DNA of 13,939 nt. Origin: Pedosphaera sp. (lineage in GTDB: Bacteria; Verrucomicrobiota; Verrucomicrobiae; Limisphaerales; Pedosphaeraceae). The notes under the pieces were generated by a model. That model made no database searches, had not been told where the DNA came from, and saw only the letters and a program-made list of their open reading frames with translations. A program made the position numbers and the translations under genes. The stretch spans positions 1 to 13,939 of the forward strand of contig JAQGPB010000308.1 of assembly GCA_028293265.1 (NCBI GenBank), written 5' to 3'. Numbering within the stretch: the stretch's first letter is position 1; every line of letters starts with the position of its first letter. Below, one piece after another: positions 8,201 through 13,939 of the stretch.

Positions 8201-9879
8201 TCCTTGAAAAAAAGCAATTGCGTCCCCTGCCCCACATACACACCGCCGTCGCCCGGCTCGACTCCCGTCGGAATCAGCAGGCCGTCCGCAAACACCGTGG
8301 ACTTATCCACCTTGCCAACACCCTTGGTGTCTTCGAGCACCAGCACCTTGTCATCCGCATTCTGCCCCGGTTGGATTTGCGGATAAACCGAAGAACTCAC
8401 CACCCAAAGCCGCCCGCGCGGATCAAAATTCATCTGAATCGGTTTGGCAAGCAACGGACTCTCGGCGTAAAGGCTGACTTCAAAACCTGGTGCGATGTCA
8501 AATACCGGCAAGGTCTGTTCTGTCTTCGGAGCGGGCAAGGCTGATTCGGCAGACTCAGATAACTCCTCGTCATTTGCAACTTTGACGGCGCGCGAACGGG
8601 CAGCCGGAACCAACTCGTACGTATGCGGCACCGGCTGGCGAAGCTTGGCAATCTTCGCCTCCTGTTCCGCGATCAAAGGATCAAACATCGGAATTTCTTT
8701 TGCGTTCTGACCCTGCTCATGCTGGCGGAAACCGAACAGGTAAGTCTCGTTTTCCGGACGCCAACGGTCGAAAAAAAGTTCGTTTTTCTTGAGAATGGCG
8801 TGGCGCAATTCCTCGGCCTGGTCGAATTGCGGTCCGCGATCAATCGCCACTCCGCGCTGCCATTCCTTTGCCGTGGCGGTGACGATTGGATCGCCGTCCA
8901 CCTTCAATTCGTATCGGCCGCCCCTCAGTCCATCAATTTGAATGAGCGACGGCGCGTCCGCCGAAAGAAGGCGGCCATCCTTGCCGGAAATGAACGGGCT
9001 GACCAATTGCGAGTCGAGCAAAGTGAACTGCAATTGGTTTTTGATGAGTTCCAGATTGTTGACCGTCGTTCCATAGCTGACCGGCGTCACCTGCCCATCA
9101 GCGGTGATTTCCACGCGCCAAAGATTGGGCTCCCAGACAAACGCTTTCTCCACCGCCTCCGCCATGCGCAGGTAACCATAAGCGGAATAGTGAATGCCAT
9201 TTTCCGTCACCGGCTGCGGCGGATGCGTCTGCGTGCCATCGCCGATCAAATTATTGTAAAGCGAAATGAAAAGGCTGTTACGCTCGGCGGCGACATCCGC
9301 CACCGCGCGGGTGTAAAGAGCCAGTTGCTGGTTATGCCCGGTGGGATCGGGCAGTGGCGCGCCGAGATTCTCATGATGCACCGGGCTCAGGAATACAAAC
9401 CTCACCGGCTTGTTGGTGCAAATGGTTTGAATCGCGTCCACGAGCTTGTTCAACCCGGTCTTGAATTGCGCCAGTCCCGCTTCACCTTGAAACGAATTCG
9501 CCATGCCGTAACCAATGATGACAACATTGGGCTGGACGATGGCGATCTGGTTTGTCAATTGTTCAAAACCTTTGCCGGGCTTGTCGAAATCAAAACTGGC
9601 GCGGGAGATGCCCTCGGGCGTATCGGCGCTCCAGCCAAGATTGCGGAAGTGAACGTCCCGGTCTGGGAACCGCACTGTGAGCCGCTCCTCGAGATAGCCG
9701 TAAGATTGCTCGCGCTCAATCAAAGTATCGCCAATCAGCACCACCTTGTCGCCGGAACGCAGATCAAAGACCGGTCTGGCCGCTGCAAGCAATGGGAAAG
9801 AGCCGAGACCAAGTGCGAGCAGTGAAGTCGAAATACAAACAAGACGGCGAACAAGTGAGTTAAAGCAGACGGATTTCAT
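5212..9879 (-). CDS. PVC-type haem-binding protein: SGNH-like, dehydrogenase propeller, HEAT, CxxCH
   Basis: A 1555-residue exported protein. Residues 1-34 form a signal peptide (RR at 11-12, long hydrophobic core, AAA before the mature end). Residues ~40-250 are an SGNH/GDSL-hydrolase-like domain: GDT (50-52), RNLGWSADT (79-87), GYGMANS (123-129) and NGIH (227-230). Residues ~458-803 match the 'putative membrane-bound dehydrogenase' propeller (TIGR02604 type), with repeats such as FDPRGRLWVVSS and LGPDGALYIADW. Residues ~805-1240 are helical HEAT-like repeats. The haem domain (TIGR02603 type) has CINCH (C1281, C1284, H1285) and a likely methionine ligand in SLMPAG (M1377). The last ~150 residues form an unassigned beta-rich domain. 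It probably oxidises a sugar or alcohol in the periplasm and passes electrons to c-type haem; the substrate is unknown. The ribosome-binding site is weak. It is divergent from the GT-C/TPR gene. Confidence 0.93.
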   Translation of the reverse strand: MKSVCFNSLVRRLVCISTSLLALGLGSFPLLAAARPVFDLRSGDKVVLIGDTLIEREQSYGYLEERLTVRFPDRDVHFRNLGWSADTPEGISRASFDFDKPGKGFEQLTNQIAIVQPNVVIIGYGMANSFQGEAGLAQFKTGLNKLVDAIQTICTNKPVRFVFLSPVHHENLGAPLPDPTGHNQQLALYTRAVADVAAERNSLFISLYNNLIGDGTQTHPPQPVTENGIHYSAYGYLRMAEAVEKAFVWEPNLWRVEITADGQVTPVSYGTTVNNLELIKNQLQFTLLDSQLVSPFISGKDGRLLSADAPSLIQIDGLRGGRYELKVDGDPIVTATAKEWQRGVAIDRGPQFDQAEELRHAILKKNELFFDRWRPENETYLFGFRQHEQGQNAKEIPMFDPLIAEQEAKIAKLRQPVPHTYELVPAARSRAVKVANDEELSESAESALPAPKTEQTLPVFDIAPGFEVSLYAESPLLAKPIQMNFDPRGRLWVVSSSVYPQIQPGQNADDKVLVLEDTKGVGKVDKSTVFADGLLIPTGVEPGDGGVYVGQGTQLLFFKDTTGSGKADQKRIVLSGFGTEDTHHIVHTLHWGYDGQLYFDQSIYIHSHIETPNGVERLNSGGIWHLRPATMELGVYLRGFCNPWGHQFDEFGQSFVTDGAGSQGLSWGIPGATYFTYADMRRELKSISPGSYPKFASLEIIRSRQFPDDWQGNAITCDFRAHRVVRFAIDEKDSGYATREMPDLLRTTNVTFRQIDVKLGPDGALYIADWSNPIIQHGEVDFRDPRRDHEHGRIWRVTAKGRPLLKRVNFEKASNRELLDQLVSPDEYNQHQARRVLTERGLAILGDLVSWTRNQNNEGALLQALWMYQSINVAEPALLEKLLNARDGHVRAAATRVVSYWHPRLPNAMDLLAERVADGHPRVRVEALRALAEIPSARSAELVLGALDKPMDAFLDYAVWLSINDLAEPWVAAVKSGAWKTEGREKQLEFALKAIEPARASEMLAQVLQSRTLSRDGSGPWIELIGKSGDEAEVRRLFEQAASGGFDDEAAARVLKAVAEAGRSRGVGKSGDVEKLAVLFKSSDVEIQTEALRLAGVWKQPAAVSNVIAVIRAKDSRPGTVRVAFETLREIGGREAMAQLPALINESESRTVRREAVVAFAALDMEQAKPEVVALLNDVKIEAEGLELWRSLLGIKGAAGAIAKALPKSGLPAAMAKAGLRAAREGGRNEPELVVALTRGANLEEGLGLTDAEMKQMAERALQTGDPVRGETIFRRKEIGCINCHAIGGVGGKVGPDLTSIGASAQADYLIESVFYPNRKIKEGYHSVLVETKDGEELSGVVARENTEQLVLRDATDKEITIPKSSIKSRALGNSLMPAGLVDTLSSAQQLDLFRFLAELGKPGPFDASKGNVARAWKLCPQTVDINQFGDEKILNSRLSDAGWSTAFTLVNGRLLKGEFESALEPVKSRYPGAIFAAVQAQVSGGEPFGFKLSGCGPETPVWLDGKLIKTERGTDGFARVTALPGVHTFMLKLDTAKLPDYIQLEASGGTFLIN

Positions 9880-10004
9880 TCAGTAACAGGCGAATTAATT
9901 GAGACCAGTAAACCGGGTTTGGCCCGAAATTCAATATAATACGCGAACTGTGACATGGTTTTTGACTTTTGCAAAATCAGCCACGCATTACAGTTCCACT
10001 TTAA
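9880..10004. promoter_or_regulatory. Divergent promoter region between haem-protein and GT-C/TPR genes
   Basis: 125 bp between two divergent starts. A TATAAT occurs on the plus strand at 9935-9940; the overlapping minus strand reads TATTATATT, so the same AT-rich block could serve either direction. No convincing -35 stands 16-18 nt from it on either strand. A second plus-strand option is TTGACT at 9962-9967 with GCATTA 17 nt later. An imperfect palindrome AAACC-G-GGTTT lies at 9910-9920. These are weak matches, and promoter rules in this phylum are not well defined. Confidence 0.35.
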
Positions 10005-12089
10005 ATGTCCGGCATGAAAGATAAACAAAGAACAGCGCTTATCGGTGGCTTCCTCGCCCTCGTGACGCTGGCCGTTTTCTGGCAGGTGCTGAAATGCGAC
10101 TTCATCAATTTCGACGACGACCTTTACGTGACCAGCAATCCCCACGTCCAAACCAAGCTGACGTGGGCCGCAATAAGCTGGGCGTTTCACAGCACGCGCG
10201 CCAGCAACTGGCATCCGCTTACCTGGATTTCCCATGTTCTCGATTATCAATTTTATGGGCTGCGACCGGGCGGACATCACCTGTCCAGCCTGCTCTTTCA
10301 CATCGCGAACACTCTGTTGCTGTTCGTCTGGTTGCGCCGGCTCACCGGCGCGGTCTGGCGCAGCGCGCTCGTGGCGGCGTTGTTCGCGTGGCATCCGATG
10401 CATGTCGAATCGGTCGCATGGGTGGCCGAACGCAAGGATGTCCTGAGCACATTCTTCTGGATGCTGACCTTGCTGGCGTTTCAACAGTTTAAATTTCACA
10501 GTTTAAGGTTCAAAGTCTGGTACGGTCTGGCGCTGGTCTTTTTCATTCTGGGACTCTTGGCAAAACCGATGCTGGTGACCTTGCCGTTTGTTTTATTGTT
10601 GGTGGATTTCTGGACCGCCGAATTGAAACAGACCATGCCAGTCTCCCGCCTGCCATGGAAACGCCTGCTCCTCGAAAAAATCCCTTTCTTCGCCCTCGCG
10701 GCAATTTCCTGCCTGGTGACATTCATCGCGCAAAGGCTCGGTGGCGCGGTGGTCTCGATGGAAAAACTGCCGTTCGGAGAACGCCTCGCGAACGCAATCG
10801 TGTCCTATGTCCGTTACCTTGGAAAAATGTTTTGGCCCGACGACTTGGCCATCATTTATCCCTTCCTGGGAGCATGGAGCGGTTGGCAGGTGGCCGGAGC
10901 ACTCATGGTTTTGTTGGCGGTTTCATGGCTGGTTCTTAAACTTCTGCAACGGCGGCCTTATCTCGCGGTCGGTTGGTTTTGGTTTTTGGGAACCTTGGTG
11001 CCGGTGATCGGTCTGGTGCAGGTGGGGTCGCAAACCATGGCGGACCGCTACGCCTACGTGCCGTTTATCGGCTTGTTCATCATGCTGGCCTGGGGTCTCG
11101 CTGAATTCGCGGAGGGGACCAAGCGCCGCCGCGAAGTGGTCGGTGCGTCCGCTCTCGCGCTGGCGGGTTGTCTGTTCCTGACGTGGCGGCAGGTCGGTTA
11201 TTGGCGCGACAGCGAAGCCCTGTTCAAACACGCCATCGCAGCGACCGGCGACAACTTCGTCGCTTGTTCCAATCTGGGCGGATTCCTTATGGCGCACAAC
11301 AAACCCGACGAAGCCATTCATTATTTTGGCGAGGCGTTGCGCATGTATCCGCAATCTGCAGATGCGCACGCCAATCTGGGTGAGGCCATGGTCGAGCAAG
11401 GCAACGCGGAGCAAGGCGTGGAACATCTGGTGAAGGCGCTCGAACTTGAGCCCAATCAGATCGAGGCTCATTTCGATCTGGGCAAGGCGCTGGCCAAGCA
11501 GGGAAAAACACCCGACGCCATCACTGAGTTCCGCGAAGCCGTTCGGTTGCGACCCGATTGGACGGAAGCCCGCCAACAATTGGTCCTGACACTTGCAGCA
11601 GCGGGAGATCTGGCCGGGGCAGTCGCCGAAATGTCGGCCATCGCCCAGGCCGATCCGGCCAATCCCCAACCGCAGGCGCAGCTTGCGGCCCTGTTCTCCC
11701 AACAGCACCAGCTCCCCGAGGCCATCAGCCATTATCGCGAAGCCGTGCGGCTGTATCATGCCGCCTTGCATTCAAGCCCCGATTCGCCCCAGTTCCTCAA
11801 CAACCTCGCCTGGCTGCTCGCCACCAATCCCAACGCCGAAATCCGCAACGGCCCCGAAGCCGTCACCCTCGCGCGGCACGCCTGTGAAGCAACCGGCTGG
11901 AAATACGCCATCATGGCTGGCACCTTGGCTGCCGCGCAGGCGGAGTCCGGCCAGTTTGAAGAAGCCCTGAAATCCGCCCGTCAGGCGCAAGAAATTGCCC
12001 TGGCAGCAAACGAACCGCAAATCGCCGCGCGCAACGAGGAACTCTCGAAGCAATATCAGGCCGGCAAAACCTATCGCGAAAGCAATTAG
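10005..12089 (+). CDS. TMTC-like GT-C membrane protein with C-terminal TPR repeats
   Basis: 694 residues. The first ~400 form a polytopic membrane domain with about ten hydrophobic segments. It opens like GT-C glycosyltransferases: after the first segment (11-29), an extracytoplasmic loop carries FDDD (36-39), the place of the catalytic acidic pair. The signatures NWHPLTW (69-74), RPGGHHL (87-93), HPMHVESVAWVAERKDVLS (130-148) and ADRYAYVPF (346-354) are typical of bacterial relatives of eukaryotic TMTC O-mannosyltransferases. From ~418 come TPR repeats of 34 residues (about 418-451, 452-485, 486-519, 520-553, then less regular). A lipid-linked sugar donor and a protein acceptor are inferred, not shown. 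The ATG at 10005 and the ATG at 10014 both lack a ribosome-binding site. A period-7 tract encodes residues 161-171. Confidence 0.85.
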   Translation: MSGMKDKQRTALIGGFLALVTLAVFWQVLKCDFINFDDDLYVTSNPHVQTKLTWAAISWAFHSTRASNWHPLTWISHVLDYQFYGLRPGGHHLSSLLFHIANTLLLFVWLRRLTGAVWRSALVAALFAWHPMHVESVAWVAERKDVLSTFFWMLTLLAFQQFKFHSLRFKVWYGLALVFFILGLLAKPMLVTLPFVLLLVDFWTAELKQTMPVSRLPWKRLLLEKIPFFALAAISCLVTFIAQRLGGAVVSMEKLPFGERLANAIVSYVRYLGKMFWPDDLAIIYPFLGAWSGWQVAGALMVLLAVSWLVLKLLQRRPYLAVGWFWFLGTLVPVIGLVQVGSQTMADRYAYVPFIGLFIMLAWGLAEFAEGTKRRREVVGASALALAGCLFLTWRQVGYWRDSEALFKHAIAATGDNFVACSNLGGFLMAHNKPDEAIHYFGEALRMYPQSADAHANLGEAMVEQGNAEQGVEHLVKALELEPNQIEAHFDLGKALAKQGKTPDAITEFREAVRLRPDWTEARQQLVLTLAAAGDLAGAVAEMSAIAQADPANPQPQAQLAALFSQQHQLPEAISHYREAVRLYHAALHSSPDSPQFLNNLAWLLATNPNAEIRNGPEAVTLARHACEATGWKYAIMAGTLAAAQAESGQFEEALKSARQAQEIALAANEPQIAARNEELSKQYQAGKTYRESN
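10486..10516 (+). repeat. Period-7 tract inside the GT-C/TPR coding sequence
   Basis: Successive heptamers read AGTTTAA, ATTTCAC, AGTTTAA, GGTTCAA, AGT. Two units are identical and the others differ at two to four positions. It is AT-rich within a GC-rich gene and keeps the frame, encoding FKFHSLRFK in a short loop between membrane segments. It resembles the short heptanucleotide repeats seen in some bacterial genomes, here apparently carried within a gene. Confidence 0.5.
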
Positions 12090-12107
12090 CTCTCGTCGTG
12101 CAGCGTC

Positions 12108-12167
12108 AATAATCAGAAATCCCACCCTTCAACAATCCGCAATCCGCAATCGCCAATCCGCAATCCA
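12108..12167. repeat. Heptanucleotide repeat tract (CAATCCG / GATTNNN)
   Basis: Five tandem heptamers at 12133-12167: CAATCCG, CAATCCG, CAATCGC, CAATCCG, CAATCCA. On the other strand the unit is GATTNNN, mostly GATTGCG. Two further units in the NNNAATC register, AATAATC and AGAAATC, lie at 12108-12121 and are separated by 9 nt. This is a short tandemly repeated repetitive sequence of the kind known from cyanobacteria and other genomes. It fills most of the 156-bp gap between the TPR gene and the next start. Confidence 0.85.
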
Positions 12168-12209
12168 CCATATGGGGTGAAAACCTTTCTCCATTTGCTC
12201 TCTTTTCAA

Positions 12210-12237
12210 TTGAAATGGAAAATTTGCGGAGTAGATT
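12210..12237 (+). promoter_or_regulatory. Possible promoter before the 12246 gene
   Basis: TTGAAA (12210-12215) and TAGATT (12232-12237) stand 16 nt apart. The implied transcription start is at or near the ATG at 12246, so the mRNA would be nearly leaderless. It fits the lack of a well-placed ribosome-binding site but is a weak match. Confidence 0.22.
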
Positions 12238-12245
12238 GCCTTAGT

Positions 12246-13019
12246 ATGGGTGCTATGGATCACAGAGTGATCGCCACTTTGCTGTTGTCGGTCTTTTCCT
12301 TTGTGCTCGTCATGGGAGTGTTTCTGATCTACATGGTACTCCGATGGCGGCATGTGCATCGTCTTCCAGCGTCGCAACGCACGGGAGACAGCGCGATGCC
12401 CCCGGCTCAAGGCCCCCCCAGCCTCCGGCATCTCGCCTTGAAACGCCCCAATTGCTGGCTGGCCATCAAGAATCGCAACCTCCTCGCCGTCCAGTCCGCC
12501 CTCGCCCTGCATAATCCGAAGCCTTGTTCCTGGATTGACGGCTTGTCCGGCGACAGCGAGCAAAAGCTCTTCGTCTCGCCGCCCGTCTCGGGCTGGGTTT
12601 TCGTCCTCGGTTCCGCGCTGCCGGACCCGGTCGAGGATGTGGATGCCTGCTTTCGCTTTTTGCTCGATTTGAGCCGCAAACTCGGGCACATCCAGTTTTT
12701 CCTCGCCAATAGCATGTTGAACTACCACGCCTGGGTGCAGGCGGAAGGCGGCCACATCTTGCGCGGCTATGCTTGGGCGGGCAAAACGCTCTGGAGCCAG
12801 GGCGCGATGACCCCGGCGGAAAACGACCTCGGCATGCGCTGTTACGAATATGCGGATCCGGCGGACGTCCCGCAGTTCGGCTCCTCTGAACCCGGCGGTA
12901 ACAACTGCGACAAGGTGCATCTCTTAGCGGCGCGGTGGAGCGTGGACCCCGAGGACATTGACGAGCGGTTCATCGAACAGCAATGGGGCATCGTCGGCGA
13001 GCCGTCGCGCTTGTTTTAA
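12246..13019 (+). CDS. Single-pass membrane protein of unknown function
   Basis: 257 residues; I do not recognise the family. One strong hydrophobic segment lies at about residues 8-32, followed by basic residues (RWRHVHR), which suggests a cytoplasmic C-terminal domain by the positive-inside rule. A proline-rich linker (about 41-62) leads to a ~190-residue globular domain rich in Trp and aromatic residues, with stretches KRPNCWLAIKNRNLLAVQSAL, HAWVQAEGGHILRGYAWAGK and, at the end, WSVDPEDIDERFIEQQWG. The open frame extends back to a GTG at 12177, beside the repeat tract. The ATG at 12246 (or 12255) is preferred because the extra 23 residues look non-coding. GGAG upstream is 14 nt away, too far to be ideal. 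It stands alone between the repeat tract and a 168-bp gap. Coding is likely from length and composition. Confidence 0.65.
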   Translation: MGAMDHRVIATLLLSVFSFVLVMGVFLIYMVLRWRHVHRLPASQRTGDSAMPPAQGPPSLRHLALKRPNCWLAIKNRNLLAVQSALALHNPKPCSWIDGLSGDSEQKLFVSPPVSGWVFVLGSALPDPVEDVDACFRFLLDLSRKLGHIQFFLANSMLNYHAWVQAEGGHILRGYAWAGKTLWSQGAMTPAENDLGMRCYEYADPADVPQFGSSEPGGNNCDKVHLLAARWSVDPEDIDERFIEQQWGIVGEPSRLF

Positions 13020-13187
13020 GGACGGTTTTCAACTTGCTTTGCAAGGAGCTTCGCGCGAAACTCACGGGTGAACGGACTGCGTATCCCGGCGGAGTTGACT
13101 GCGGTAAAATCTGACTGGCTTCCGCGAAACTGGCCAGACTGCCCCAACCTCCACCTGCCAGGATCGGTTCTCAACCCCGGAGCTCTT
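13020..13187. other. 168-bp spacer with small hairpin and palindrome
   Basis: No gene is credible here. CTTGC-TTT-GCAAG (13033-13045) is a 5-bp hairpin with no T tail, and TTCGCGCGAA (13050-13059) is a perfect 10-bp palindrome. The ribosome-binding site of the next gene lies at the right end. An in-frame ATG at 13068 would extend that gene by 40 residues, but they do not fit the family. Confidence 0.3.
13179..13182 (+). promoter_or_regulatory. Shine-Dalgarno GGAG fixing the acetyltransferase start
   Basis: GGAG with a 5-nt spacer to the ATG at 13188, the best-placed ribosome-binding site in the right half of the window. It rules in 13188 over the upstream ATG at 13068. Confidence 0.6.
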
Positions 13188-13769
13188 ATGTCAATCGAAC
13201 TGGCACTACAGAAGTTTCCAAGAGACATCAAATTGAAGGACGGCGTCAAATGCAAAAGCCGCCCCTTGCGCAAGGACGACGAAACCGCCTTCCACGAATT
13301 TTTCCTCACCATTCCCGGCGAGGAACGCATGTTCATCAAGCACCGCGTCACCGAGCCCGGCGTCATCGGCGACTGGTGCCGCAACATTGATCTCGGCCGC
13401 AACCTCCCGCTGCTCGCGTTCGCGGACGGAAAAATCCTCGGCTGCGCCACGCTGCACCAGCAGCTCGGCGGCTGGAAACGCCACATCGGCCGCGTCAGCG
13501 TGCTCATTCACCCGCAGTTTCGCGGACGCGGCCTCGCCCGCGCGCTCGTCACCGAAATCATCGGCATCGCCCGCCAAGGCGGCCTGGAAAAAGTCGAGGC
13601 CGAATTCATCGGCGAACAGGAACCCGCCATCAAAGTCTTTGCGCTCTTGGGCTTTAGCAATCTCCTCCGCCTCGAAAATTACGTCAAAGACATGCAGGCC
13701 ATCACCCACGATTACATCCTCATGGGCCTCGAACTCAAGACCGACGAGGAATACGCCGGCATGGGTTGA
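13188..13769 (+). CDS. GNAT-family N-acetyltransferase
   Basis: 193 residues. The acetyl-CoA binding motif A is clear: RVSVLIHPQFRGRGLARAL (102-120), with the Q-x-x-G-x-G pyrophosphate loop at 110-115. Motif B follows as FALLGFSN (151-158). The N-terminal part has RPLRKDDETAFHEFF and then LLAFADGKILGCATL, the usual beta strands leading to motif A. The overall layout recalls the acetyltransferase domain of Pat-type protein lysine acetylases, but that is a loose resemblance and the substrate is unknown. The start at 13188 has a good ribosome-binding site 5 nt upstream. It ends 11 bp before the zinc-ribbon gene, so the two are probably translated from one mRNA. Confidence 0.9.
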   Translation: MSIELALQKFPRDIKLKDGVKCKSRPLRKDDETAFHEFFLTIPGEERMFIKHRVTEPGVIGDWCRNIDLGRNLPLLAFADGKILGCATLHQQLGGWKRHIGRVSVLIHPQFRGRGLARALVTEIIGIARQGGLEKVEAEFIGEQEPAIKVFALLGFSNLLRLENYVKDMQAITHDYILMGLELKTDEEYAGMG

Positions 13770-13780
13770 TACTGATTAAA

Positions 13781-13939
13781 ATGGAGACTTGCCCCAACTG
13801 CGGCGCCGACCTCCCGCCCAAAGCCAAGGCCTGCCCCGAATGCGGCTCCGATGACGAAACCGGCTGGTCCGAAGCCGCCGCAGCCGACGGCCTCGGTCTG
13901 CCCGACGAAAAATTCAACTACGACGACTTTGTCGCCCGC
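13781..13939 (+). CDS. Zinc-ribbon protein, cut by right window edge
   Basis: The first 53 codons of a gene that runs off the right edge. Residues 1-21 form a zinc ribbon: C4-x2-C7 and C18-x2-C21, with the usual CPNCG and CPECG knuckles. After it comes an acidic stretch ending in LPDEKFNYDDFVAR, which looks like a conserved tail of small verrucomicrobial zinc-ribbon proteins; this is from memory, not checked. The function is unknown; such proteins may be adaptors or nucleic-acid binders. It begins 11 bp after the acetyltransferase stop with no strong ribosome-binding site, which suggests translational coupling or shared transcription. Confidence 0.8.
   Translation, partial: METCPNCGADLPPKAKACPECGSDDETGWSEAAAADGLGLPDEKFNYDDFVAR

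Noticed and set aside
7120..8544. Long plus-strand open frame of 474 codons
   Set aside because: It lies wholly antisense to the haem-protein gene, which has clear domain structure; the frame is open because of high GC and biased third positions.
8623..9825. Plus-strand open frame of 400 codons
   Set aside because: Also antisense to the haem-protein gene, over its signal peptide and SGNH-like region, with no protein-like features.
12108..12167. Possible CRISPR array
   Set aside because: Units are 7 bp with no spacers of 30 bp or more and no cas genes; it is a simple tandem heptamer tract.
12177..12245. Upstream GTG start extending the 12246 membrane protein by 23 residues
   Set aside because: The extension lacks a clear ribosome-binding site, abuts the repeat tract, and adds sequence before an already complete membrane anchor.
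12129..12920. Minus-strand open frame of 263 codons ending in the repeat tract
   Set aside because: It overlaps the 12246 gene in antisense and translates the heptamer repeat as a WRLRIADC-like tail, typical of a spurious frame through such repeats.

Overview
The window looks like a piece of a Verrucomicrobia chromosome, most likely from the Pedosphaera/Limisphaera side of the phylum. That placement is inferred from gene content, not from a marker gene. The main evidence is a 1555-residue exported protein with the PVC-type layout (SGNH-like domain, 'membrane-bound dehydrogenase' propeller, HEAT repeats, CxxCH haem domain). Support also comes from a membrane protein with a pseudopilin-like tail and from a transmembrane/TPR protein of a kind common in this phylum. 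I saw no rRNA, tRNA, insertion sequence, CRISPR array or phage gene.

Layout. Left edge (1-369, minus): 5' part of an integral membrane protein cut by the window. 474-1166 (plus): DUF4190-like membrane protein with a pseudopilin-like C-terminal domain. 1186-1548 (plus): CutA. A terminator-like hairpin follows, then an LctP/LldP-family lactate permease (1675-3333, plus). On the minus strand lie three genes read right to left: the giant PVC haem protein (9879-5212), a manganese catalase (5082-4273) and a beta-carbonic anhydrase (4067-3423). The carbonic anhydrase converges on the permease. A 125-bp divergent spacer (9880-10004) separates the giant gene from a plus-strand GT-C/TMTC-like membrane protein with C-terminal TPRs (10005-12089). 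A heptanucleotide repeat tract (12108-12167) precedes an unrecognised single-pass membrane protein (12246-13019). A GNAT acetyltransferase (13188-13769) and the start of a zinc-ribbon protein (13781 to the right edge) follow, 11 bp apart and probably co-transcribed.

How the genes work together. There is no single pathway. Supportable themes are uptake of lactate or glycolate-type acids (permease), CO2/bicarbonate and peroxide handling (carbonic anhydrase, Mn catalase), periplasmic oxidation of an unknown substrate (haem protein), and probably protein glycosylation or assembly (GT-C/TPR protein). I found no convincing undescribed multi-gene system. The most unusual sequence-level signals are two different period-7 repeat tracts, one intergenic and one inside the GT-C/TPR coding sequence, and the altered catalytic residues in the SGNH-like domain of the haem protein.
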